Assembly (NCBI GenBank): GCA_003263775.1
Contig: JYJJ01000047.1
Coordinates: 1 to 64,000, forward strand
DNA length: 64,000 nucleotides
Origin: Vibrio maritimus
GTDB lineage: Bacteria; Pseudomonadota; Gammaproteobacteria; Enterobacterales; Vibrionaceae
Direction: 5' to 3'
Under the pieces are notes generated by a model, which was given only the letters and a program-made list of their open reading frames with translations, was not told the origin of the DNA and did no database searches. Positions 10,004-17,369 of the stretch are shown here, one piece after another; position 1 is the first letter of the stretch; the number at the start of each line of letters is the position of its first letter. The translations under genes and the position numbers were made by a program.

Positions 10004-10033
10004 AAAGGGACACCTCAGGGTGTCCCTTTTTTT
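10004..10033 (+). terminator. Terminator of ssrA
   Basis: An 11-bp stem (AAAGGGACACC at 10004-10014 with its complement at 10019-10029) with a 4-nt loop is followed by T7. It lies 9 nt after the CCA end of tmRNA. Confidence 0.93.
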
Positions 10034-10084
10034 ATATCTAAAGTTTTTACATACTGTTCCAACCCTAATCCAACTCTGTCCCGC

Positions 10085-10515
10085 TCTATAGTGGTCAACA
10101 AATTCCAGACACTAATTTAAGCCGATTTTCGACAGCAACTAACGATAGCCCATTATTCACTTGATACGGCCGTTGCCTATTGAAGTAATCCATCAAGTAA
10201 TAACTGGTATCCGTTTGGTTTTAAGCCTCTAGATAGCCCTTCCATAGGAACGTAGAAGCAAGAGTCCGACATTAGGAGAGCTGTCGCTTTGTCTAATATG
10301 GATTTTTCTCTTTCTAAGCGGTTAATCCTAGCTTCTGACTCTTAGATCTTCTGCTGTTTATGGCATCAGAGCTTTAACCATTGGCGTTTCCCCACCGCGC
10401 TAAATCTTTAGTTTATCGACCCAGCGTCCACCGATGTCTGGAAAGTGTGCAGCCTCAAATATTGAGTAACCTTGTTCAAGAACCCAGCTTACGGCATCTA
10501 TTTGCAAACAAATAT
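10085..10515 (-). mobile_element. Degenerate IS3-family insertion sequence remnant
   Basis: Read on the minus strand, about 10510-10215 encodes a decayed OrfA: DAVSWVLEQGYSIFEAA, then, after stops and frame changes, the clear hallmark INRLEREKSILDKATALLM. About 10215-10100 encodes the OrfB C-terminus in another frame (DYFNRQRPYQVNNGLSL, then ENRLKLVSG). The middle of OrfB, with the DDE catalytic residues, is deleted. The sequence GTGGTCAACAAATTCCAGAC near 10091-10110 is positioned like a terminal inverted repeat. The element is dead. It follows the ssrA terminator and precedes a gene block with accessory character. Confidence 0.85.
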
Positions 10516-10710
10516 AACTTCATTTAACGCACGATCTAGAGAGGCAAAAACCACTACCACACACAATATATGGTTATAAATGTCAATTAGTCACCTCATC
10601 GCAACGCATTAAACCAAGCCATCTCAAGTGTGACTCCATTCAAAGCATCATATCTAACATCTGATATATTAGTCACCGAAATGTTAATGAGTTTAATATA
10701 GAGTGAATGT
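10516..10710. promoter_or_regulatory. AT-rich upstream region of the SDR gene with a possible operator
   Basis: No gene is visible. An interrupted palindrome ATATC-N8-GATAT lies at 10650-10667, about 45-60 nt before the SDR start, in an AT-rich segment that could hold the promoter and an operator. No regulator gene is encoded nearby, so the factor cannot be named. Confidence 0.3.
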
Positions 10711-11528
10711 ATGAAGAAAATTGTGATAACAGGTGCAACTGGTCATCTGGGAAACAAGCTGTATGAGTACTTATCGCAAAACGATCAACTGGATGTATGG
10801 GGTCTTGATATAAGACCAAGTGATGATCCCCAAATTATTATTGGTGACATTACCCAATATGATGACGCTTGGGCGGATGTCTTTGCAGATTGTTATGGTG
10901 TAGTCCATTTAGCTGCAGACCGAGATAATCAATGTAATTGGGACTCTGCAATTCCTAATAATATCGATGCGACTATCAATGTTTTTCAGGCCGCTGCAAA
11001 ACATGGCGTAAAGCGTTTTGTATTTGCCAGTTCCAACTGGGTTGTAGGTGGCTATCGATTTATCGATGCTCGCCTTACACCTGACATCTTACCTAATCCT
11101 GTAAACCCTTACGGCGTAACCAAATTAGTTGGTGAGCGTATGGGGAATTTCTTTAGTGAGCAATATGACATGAGTGTGGTCAGCGCGAGAATTGGCTGGA
11201 CTCAATGGACTCATGATAACCAGCCTGGTGCGCACATGGAAATGGGGCGTTGGGGCAACTAATGTGGTTGAGTGACCGAGATTATCTGCATGGAATGGAG
11301 CGCTCGCTTTTTGCCGAAGTTGAAGGTCATGTCGTTGTTAACCTGATGTCAAACAACAAAGGCATGAAGTGGTGTCTAGAAAGTTCGGCTCAACAGATCG
11401 GTTACCAACCTCAGGACAGTGCAACCGCTGAATTACCTATAACGATAAGAATTAAAGAGTGCATTGCTTGGCTAGGACAAAGGCTCATTCCATCCCTAGG
11501 TAAATGGGTAAACAAACCAAGCTTTTAA
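10711..11528 (+). CDS. NAD-dependent epimerase/dehydratase-family SDR, uronate dehydrogenase-like (frameshifted)
   Basis: Extended short-chain dehydrogenase with an N-terminal Rossmann fold (ITGATGHLGNKL, residues 5-16) and the catalytic YxxxK (YGVTK). FASSNW and GYRF segments resemble bacterial uronate dehydrogenases, which oxidise hexuronates to aldarolactones; other sugar oxidation or epimerisation is possible. The frame breaks near 11259, where one C is missing (AACCTAATG expected). Repair gives 272 residues, typical of uronate dehydrogenases. It is the first gene of a three-gene set with an MFS sugar porter and a lactonase, which favours a sugar-oxidising role. Substrate is an inference only. 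Confidence 0.75.
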
Positions 11529-11560
11529 TTAAAAATAACAAACAAAAGGAATGAAAAAAT

Positions 11561-12987
11561 ATGAGTGGGAGTAATCACTACCTCTGGTTTATCTGTTTAG
11601 TGTCTGCCTTAGGTGGATTCTTCTTCGGGTTTGACTTAATCGTTATCTCAGGAACGATAAGTCTGGTAAAAGCTCAATTCGGATTTTTGCCGTGGCAAGA
11701 AGGCTTTTTTGTTAGTAGTGCGGTAGTTGGTGCTATTGCAGGGACGGCGGTTGCAGGGAAACTCAGTGACCGCTTTGGAAGGAAAAACAACTTATTTTTG
11801 GCCGCGTTAGTGCTATTCGTTTCAGCGATGGGCTGTACGTTTGCCTCCGATGCTAACTCGTTAATCTTTTACCGATTAATTGGTGGCTTTGGCGTGGGTG
11901 TTGCAACGCTGGTCTCACCTCTCTACATTGCTGAAATCTCTCCAGCCAATGTAAGGGGTAGAATGGTTACTTTGTTCCAGTTCGCTATCACTGTTGGAAT
12001 AATGATATCACTCTTCTCTAACGCAGCGATTAAGAACTGGTCAGACTCTCTTATCGCAAGCGGAGAGTTAGAAGGCACCATAGGCTGGTTGTTCGGTTCA
12101 GAGCCTTGGCGTGGAATGTTCTTGGCAGAAGGTATCCCAGGCATTTTCTTTGTACTACTTTGTTTATTAATCCCAGAATCACCTCGCTGGCTGATTAGTA
12201 ACGGTCAAGAAGAGAAAGCAAAACAGATCATTTCACGAGTGGCTGGAAAGCAATGGGCATCAAAGCAGATCAGTGAAATTAAAGAGGTTATCTCGGAAGA
12301 AACGGGTAAGTTCTCTGATTTATTTAAGGGTGGTTATAAAACGGCACTCACGATTGCCGTTGCATTATCAATCTTCTCTGAAATGAGCGGGATCACTGTT
12401 GTGTTCTTTTATGGACCGACCATTCTTGAAAAAGCAGGACTTTCACTGGGTGATTCGTTAGGCGGCTTTGCTATCATCGGCATTGTGAATGTGCTGTTTA
12501 CTGTAGTAGCACTTTGGCTTATGGATATTTCCGGTCGTAAGAAGCTACTTCTTACAGGTACTGTTGGCGTGATTTTGGCTCATACAGCAATTGGCATCCT
12601 GTTCTTGAATAACTATGACACGGGCTTTGCTCTTGTATTCTTGATGTGTGCATTTGTGGCCTTCTTCGCTTCTCAATGGGACCTATCAAGTTCGTTATCA
12701 TGAACGAGATCTTTCCAACTAAAGTGCGTGGCCGAGCCGTCGCCATTGCCACTATCACTATTTGGGTATGCCAAGCATTCTTGAACCAGTTCTTCCCGAT
12801 GCTTCGAGAAATCATCCCAGTTGGTGCAATTTTCATTTTCTTTGCTCTAATTTTGGTACCGCAGATCTTTTTTGTACTCAAGGTGATGCCAGAAACCAAA
12901 GGAATGTCGCTTGAAGAGATTGAGCAGCACTGGAAAGCGCAGTCGAACGAAGAAGAGCAGAGCGAACTAGGCTCAGCGAAAGCATAA
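11561..12987 (+). CDS. MFS sugar porter (frameshifted)
   Basis: Inner-membrane sugar transporter of the major facilitator superfamily, sugar porter type, probably H+-coupled. Motifs include GGFFFGFDLIVISG in helix 1, LSDRFGRK in loop 2-3, PESPRWL after helix 6, MDISGRKKLL in loop 8-9, and MPETKG after helix 12. The frame is lost near 12670, where GCTTTCTC reads GCTTCTC. Restoring one T gives 475 residues with 12 hydrophobic segments. It follows the SDR gene by 32 nt with an AAAGGA ribosome-binding site, and precedes a lactonase gene. It probably imports the substrate of these enzymes. Confidence 0.88.
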
Positions 12988-12994
12988 AGACCTT

Positions 12995-13025
12995 TCACCT
13001 AAGCGAAGTTTCTTCGCTTAGGTGA
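12995..13025 (+). other. 14-bp perfect hairpin between the MFS and lactonase genes
   Basis: A perfect 14-bp inverted repeat (12995-13008 with 13012-13025, 3-nt loop) lies between the MFS stop codon and the next gene. There is no T-run, so it is more likely an intercistronic RNA structure, such as 3' protection or attenuation of the downstream gene, than a strong terminator. Confidence 0.6.
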
Positions 13026-13045
13026 TGTTGTAAAAGGAATATTGA

Positions 13046-14227
13046 ATGATTGATGCTCATAAAAGTCCGTCGACACACAAGAAGTATATGTATGTAGCTA
13101 GCTATACTTACCCTCATTCTGCACCCGGCTCAGACACGGTTAGTACAGCCAAGGGCATATCAGTGTATGAGATTGACGACAGCGATAACCATGAACTTAT
13201 TCAAGTCATGGAATCGGCCAATCCTTCTTATCTAGCATGTAATAGCGAACAGTCCATCCTATATTGTGTCAATGAGCTGGGCGTAGATGATAAGAAGATG
13301 GAAGGTCGAGTTAGTGCATATCGAATAGATGCTCACACCGGTTTATTAACCTTTTTGAACACGCAATCGACCAATGGTAATTGGCCTTGTCATTGCGAGG
13401 TTACGGCTTGTGGCCGCTATTTAGTGAGTGCCAATTATGGAACTGGAAATTTTATTGCTCATAAAATTGAGCAAGACGGTTCAATCGGTTTAATGGCTGA
13501 TGAAGTCGTTATTACGTTGGACAAAATAGGTGCCGACCCTAATCGTCAATCAGCATCACATCCACATATGATGACGGCCCATCCTTCCGGAAAGTTCTTA
13601 TTTGGCGTTGATTTAGGGAGTGATAAAATTTACACATGGTCAATACTGCAAGAAGATAGGGTGCTATCTCCCATCGCTCAAGCTTCAACACAAGTGGCTT
13701 CTGGTAGTGGACCTCGCCATATGGTCAATCATCCAAATGGTCAGTTTGCTTTTGTACTCAATGAACTGTCGTCAACCTTAGATGTCTTCATCGTTAATGC
13801 AGCGACTGGGAGTATGATTTGGAAACAATCAACGTCTTTGCTACCAGCAGATAGCGACTTTCAACGACCGATATTTGACCCTGCCAATCCAGGCAAAGTC
13901 CCCGTTGGAGGTAATACTGGAGGAGCAATTTGTATTAATGATGATGGGAGTTATATCTATGCCACTAACCGCGGAATGAACAGCATCGTGGTGTATGCTG
14001 TGTGTGGAGAATCTGGCAAGGTGACGGCAATCGACTGGGTCTCCACAGAAGGTTGTATTCCAAGAGGCTTATCAATAGATCCTGATGGAAATTATGTGGT
14101 TGTGGGTAACCAAAACTCTGACACGATTGCTCGGTTTAAGATCGACAAACGAAGTGGAAAGTTACAACAAAACCCTCAAATAATACTTTGCCCAGTACCG
14201 ACAGATTTTGTGTTCATTAATCGATAA
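13046..14227 (+). CDS. Lactonase family protein (seven-bladed beta-propeller)
   Basis: The 393-residue protein is of the YkgB/6-phosphogluconolactonase-type lactonase family (PF10282 from memory). It shows repeated propeller blades: LACNSEQSILYCVNE, CEVTACGRYLVSANYG, MTAHPSGKFLFGVDLG, GPRHMVNHPNGQFAFVLNE and PRGLSIDPDGNYVVVGNQ. HxHPSG- and GPRH-type motifs are typical. It has no signal peptide, so it is probably cytoplasmic. Family members hydrolyse sugar lactones to the free acids. Placed after an SDR and a sugar transporter, it likely opens the lactone made by the SDR. The start ATG is preceded by AAAGGAAT. Confidence 0.85.
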   Translation: MIDAHKSPSTHKKYMYVASYTYPHSAPGSDTVSTAKGISVYEIDDSDNHELIQVMESANPSYLACNSEQSILYCVNELGVDDKKMEGRVSAYRIDAHTGLLTFLNTQSTNGNWPCHCEVTACGRYLVSANYGTGNFIAHKIEQDGSIGLMADEVVITLDKIGADPNRQSASHPHMMTAHPSGKFLFGVDLGSDKIYTWSILQEDRVLSPIAQASTQVASGSGPRHMVNHPNGQFAFVLNELSSTLDVFIVNAATGSMIWKQSTSLLPADSDFQRPIFDPANPGKVPVGGNTGGAICINDDGSYIYATNRGMNSIVVYAVCGESGKVTAIDWVSTEGCIPRGLSIDPDGNYVVVGNQNSDTIARFKIDKRSGKLQQNPQIILCPVPTDFVFINR

Positions 14228-14261
14228 ACTAAAAGCATTCAAATAAATCGTTCAAGTATCG

Positions 14262-14294
14262 AGACCTTTTGACCACCGATAGGCCAAAAGGTCT
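14262..14294. terminator. Possible terminator between lactonase and aldolase-like genes
   Basis: A 10-bp inverted repeat (AGACCTTTTG at 14262-14271 with its complement at 14285-14294) lies between two convergent genes. It lacks a strong T-run, so its function as a terminator is plausible but not certain. Confidence 0.45.
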
Positions 14295-14309
14295 ACCACA
14301 TACCAAAAG

Positions 14310-15374
14310 CTACACACATCCTTGCTCAATCAACTGAAGATAGCCTCTTAGATCGTCATCAGACATTTCCAGTAGCCTATCTCCCACATACCATTCAATG
14401 TAACTTTGCTCGGCTAGCATTCCTTGTTGTGGGTTGCCAATCCAGAGGCTGTGCTCTGTGGCAAGCTTATCTCGAAGCGCGATTGCTTGGTCTTGACTCA
14501 TGGGTAGATGGATGTGCAGCATGTTCGCTTGAGGCTTGACCGGGTTTGCAGTCAATGATGGGAATTCTGACAGTATTTGGTAGAGCTGTTTGGTACATTC
14601 GAATAGCGCTGGCATTAGGGCTAGCCTTTGTTCGAACTGCATGGCTGCTGCGACGATATAAGGAGTACGATGATAGACACTACCACCCTGACGGTGCATC
14701 CATACTGCAGCTTGATCAATAAACGCTTGGTCACCGAGTAACATCGCACCGCCTAGACCGCCAATGCCTTTGTACATAGAGACATAGGCCGAATCGAAGC
14801 CCTTGCATATCTCAGCGTAATCCTTTTGATAGTAAGCAGCGGTTTCCCACAGTCGCGCACCATCCATATGTAAGTGGATATCATTTTGTTCGCAGTGAGC
14901 TTTAATGCGTGATAGCTCTTCAAAGCTTGGCAGTTGCCCACCGATTTCACGCATCGGCAGTTCGTAAAGTACGGCTGCTAGAGTGTCTGGGATCTTTACT
15001 AAATCCTCCAGCACCCAAGGTTGAAACGGTTTACCAACGGGAAGCAAATTAAAACGCTGCTGCAATTGATAACCTTGGTTTTCATGCAGTTGGATATGAC
15101 TTGAAGGATGCATAGCAACCTTATTGCTACGCTTCATTTCGCAAGCGATCTGCAATGCCGTTGGCTGGGTCATGGTACCCGTAATAACAAACAATCCCGC
15201 TTCAAAGCCAAGTAGCTTTGCCAGCTTCTGCTCAAAACTTTGTATTAACTCCCCTTCCCCATAACGGTCATGGGTGACTTGGTTCTGTTCACACCATGCA
15301 GACATTTGAGCAAACGTCTCAGCTGGAGAGTATTCTTTATTTCCTGGCAACGAAATCTTGCATTGTTGTTGCAT
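14310..15374 (-). CDS. Low-specificity L-threonine aldolase-like PLP enzyme (beta-eliminating lyase family)
   Basis: Fold-type I PLP-dependent enzyme of 354 residues. DRYGEGELIQSFEQKLAKLLG and GTMTQPTALQ in the N-terminal part, HLHMDGARLWE (Asp binding the PLP ring nitrogen) and SMYKGIGGLGGAML (likely Schiff-base Lys) match threonine aldolase/beta-eliminating lyase signatures. Threonine aldolases cleave threonine to glycine and acetaldehyde. The sequence is divergent from classic LtaE, so another beta-hydroxy amino acid or a lyase reaction is possible. It is a single gene convergent with the lactonase gene, with no visible pathway partner. Confidence 0.75.
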   Translation of the reverse strand: MQQQCKISLPGNKEYSPAETFAQMSAWCEQNQVTHDRYGEGELIQSFEQKLAKLLGFEAGLFVITGTMTQPTALQIACEMKRSNKVAMHPSSHIQLHENQGYQLQQRFNLLPVGKPFQPWVLEDLVKIPDTLAAVLYELPMREIGGQLPSFEELSRIKAHCEQNDIHLHMDGARLWETAAYYQKDYAEICKGFDSAYVSMYKGIGGLGGAMLLGDQAFIDQAAVWMHRQGGSVYHRTPYIVAAAMQFEQRLALMPALFECTKQLYQILSEFPSLTANPVKPQANMLHIHLPMSQDQAIALRDKLATEHSLWIGNPQQGMLAEQSYIEWYVGDRLLEMSDDDLRGYLQLIEQGCV

Positions 15375-15440
15375 CGTCTATCCCTATCTAGCATTGCGTT
15401 CGATTAGGGTAACACTGGTTTATCACTCATTAACAGCTAA

Positions 15441-15949
15441 TCAATAGCAGCGCTCTAAACGGATTACACTCATCTGGGTGAGGTCATCAGATTCACTATT
15501 CACTTTGTGGAGACCAAGTCGCTCACAAACCGCAATCGCCGCTTTATTGCCGGCACGGGTCTCGGCAAAAATACAGCTTGCCCCCATCTGCTCACGACCA
15601 AACGCGATAAGCGTCGACATCGCTTCCACCGCAAGCCCTCGCCCTTGTCTATCTACGGCCAGACCAAATCCGATTGAGGCTTGGTCGTTGGGCTCTAAAC
15701 GAAATGCGACAGTACCAATAACTTGGTGGCTCTCTTTGCTTCAATCACCAATTGAAATTTAGTGCGGGGAATTTGATGTGCCTGCTCAACAAACATTTCC
15801 AATAAGTGCGCATTGAACTCTGGGGAACATTCTTCTTTTGGATAGAAGGTTTGGTACTTGGGGTGCGAGGTGATTTGTAGCCACGATTCAATATCACCAA
15901 GTTCGAAGTCTCTTAAGATAAGTCGTTCAGTTTCTAGATGGAGCGCCAT
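15441..15949 (-). CDS. GNAT-family N-acetyltransferase (frameshifted)
   Basis: Acetyl-CoA-dependent acetyltransferase of the RimJ/RimL-like GNAT subgroup. The N-terminus (LETERLILRDFELGD) is the usual opening of this subgroup, and the C-terminal half contains the acetyl-CoA loop (AVDRQGRGLAVEA) and the motif B region (ETRAGNKAAIAVCERLG). The reading frame breaks at about 15734-15737, where one base is missing. Adding it restores 169 residues and joins the two halves smoothly. Substrate unknown (protein N-terminus, antibiotic or small molecule). It stands alone, on the minus strand opposite ribB. Confidence 0.8.
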
Positions 15950-16203
15950 TGTATTCTCTTGTTTGATTGGACGAACTGCGTCTTTATAGGAGTGTTTGAG
16001 AATAGTAGCTCACAATACGTTTTGCGAATGTGTTTTATCCTTCTGCTCTGTGACGCAAACCTAAAGTTTTTGTTAGCAAAGGTTAAAGCTAAGAATTCGG
16101 CCACAATCACCTTTTTTCTGGCATAAACATCATATAGCTGCATTAGGGTTTTCAACTGACTGAATTATCGTTACCATTCAGAGGTCGAAATGACATTCAT
16201 CTA

Positions 16204-16342
16204 TTCTCAGGGCGGGGCGAAATTCCCCACCGGCGGTAAATCATCATGATAAGCCCGCGAGCGCCTAATACAGAGTATCAGGGTCAGCAGATCTGGTGTG
16301 AATCCAGAGCCGACGGTTATAGTCCGGATGGGAGAGGATAAG
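16204..16342 (+). promoter_or_regulatory. FMN riboswitch (RFN element)
   Basis: The segment contains the conserved RFN blocks in order: AGGGCGGGGCGAAATTCCCC, CACCGGCGGTAAAT, AGCCCGCGAGCG, GGGTCAGCAGATCTGGTG, GAATCCAGAGCCGACGG and AGTCCGGATGGGAGAGGAT. It binds FMN and represses the downstream riboflavin gene ribB. A 9-bp hairpin at 16424-16448, about 115 nt before the ribB start, could be part of the expression platform. Confidence 0.96.
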
Positions 16343-16423
16343 ACTATCGAGTCACCCTATCATTTATTGATCGCGTGGATAGGCTATTTGCGCCTAAACT
16401 CGATTTTTAGCGTTATGACTGCA

Positions 16424-16448
16424 ATTGAAAAGTTAATGCCTTTTCAAT
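16424..16448 (+). promoter_or_regulatory. Hairpin in the ribB leader, possible expression platform
   Basis: ATTGAAAAG (16424-16432) pairs with CTTTTCAAT (16440-16448) across a 7-nt loop between the RFN aptamer and ribB. Without a T-run it might act by sequestration or by alternative pairing. The rest of 16346-16562 holds nothing recognisable. Confidence 0.4.
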
Positions 16449-16562
16449 GTGTTGCCTGTCGTATCGCTTAGCTCTATCTTTGGATAAACCACATCAATAA
16501 TGATGTTGGTGCATCCCCATATCTATGCCCTGATTCTGGTACTTAAATTTAGGAGTATTACC

Positions 16563-17225
16563 ATGAATCAGAACCAAACTTCACTTCTTGCCGACTTTGG
16601 CACACCTTTAGAGCGTGTTGAACTTGCACTACAAGCACTTAGCGAAGGCCGTGGCGTATTGCTACTCGATGACGAAGATCGTGAAAACGAAGGCGATATC
16701 ATCTACTCCGTTGATCACCTCACTAATCAACAAATGGCACTGATGATCCGAGAGTGTAGCGGTATTGTTTGCCTATGTGTGACTGATGAGCAAGCCAAAC
16801 AGCTCGATTTGCCACCTATGGTAGAAAACAACAACAGCGCCAACCAAACCGCTTTTACTGTGTCTATTGAAGCTAAAGTTGGAGTAACAACTGGCGTATC
16901 TGCAGCGGATCGCGTTACAACCATCAAAACCGCTTGCCAGCCTGGTGCCCGTCCGGAAGATCTGGCTCGTCCAGGTCACGTTTTCCCGCTGCGTGCCAAG
17001 CAAGGCGGGGTACTGACTCGTCGCGGTCACACTGAAGGGACCATCGATCTGATGCAAATGGCGGGACTCTCTCCATTTGGCGTTCTTTGTGAAGTCACTA
17101 ACCCAGATGGCACTATGGCCAAGGCGCCAGAAATTGTCGCTTTTGGCAAGCTTCACAATATGCCCGTACTAACGATAGAAGACATGGTTCAATATCGCCT
17201 GGCAGCGAGTGAAAAGTCGGCATAA
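16563..17225 (+). CDS. ribB: 3,4-dihydroxy-2-butanone 4-phosphate synthase
   Basis: Converts ribulose 5-phosphate to 3,4-dihydroxy-2-butanone 4-phosphate plus formate, a riboflavin precursor step in the cytoplasm. I choose the ATG at 16563, preceded by TTTAGGAG about 10 nt upstream, giving 220 residues. A longer open frame from 16500 adds an implausible leader. Conserved motifs are [15 protein letters not shown] (acidic metal-binding segment), [26 protein letters not shown] and [12 protein letters not shown]. This is the monofunctional form, without a GTP cyclohydrolase II domain. An RFN riboswitch lies 220 nt upstream and a terminator follows. Confidence 0.97.
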   Translation: MNQNQTSLLADFGTPLERVELALQALSEGRGVLLLDDEDRENEGDIIYSVDHLTNQQMALMIRECSGIVCLCVTDEQAKQLDLPPMVENNNSANQTAFTVSIEAKVGVTTGVSAADRVTTIKTACQPGARPEDLARPGHVFPLRAKQGGVLTRRGHTEGTIDLMQMAGLSPFGVLCEVTNPDGTMAKAPEIVAFGKLHNMPVLTIEDMVQYRLAASEKSA

Positions 17226-17244
17226 CTACGCAGACCTAAAATAG

Positions 17245-17278
17245 AAACAGCCGCTCATCACTGAGCGGCTGTTTTATT
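17245..17278. terminator. Terminator of ribB
   Basis: A 13-bp perfect stem (AACAGCCGCTCA type, 17245-17257 with 17262-17274) with a 4-nt loop is followed by TTTTATT. It probably also stops transcription arriving from the chitinase gene on the other strand. Confidence 0.9.
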
Positions 17279-17286
17279 ATGGCGCC

Positions 17287-17354
17287 ATCATAACTCACTA
17301 GATGCAGTGGAGAGGTGTCATGCAACCCAGCACACCCAATTGCGAGTTATGATG
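17287..17354. repeat. 68-bp element bounded by 11-bp inverted repeats
   Basis: CATCATAACTC (17287-17297) and its exact complement (17344-17354) bound a 46-nt interior between the ribB terminator and the chitinase stop codon. It has no T-run. It could be a stable 3' RNA hairpin, or a tiny mobile repeat. No second copy was noticed in the window. Confidence 0.45.
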
Positions 17355-17369
17355 ACTTAATACAGCTTA

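Noticed and set aside
9980..14300. Direct repeat of the ssrA 3' end as an island attachment site
   Set aside because: I looked for a second copy of the CCCGCCAGCTCCACCA end in the following 4 kb and did not see one; no integrase gene is present.
15934..16155. 73-codon open frame on the minus strand upstream of the GNAT gene
   Set aside because: It overlaps the GNAT start in another frame and resembles no family; most likely a chance open frame.
17287..17354. Integron attC site
   Set aside because: The inverted arms do not contain the GTTRRRY/RYYYAAC core sites, and there is no cassette array.
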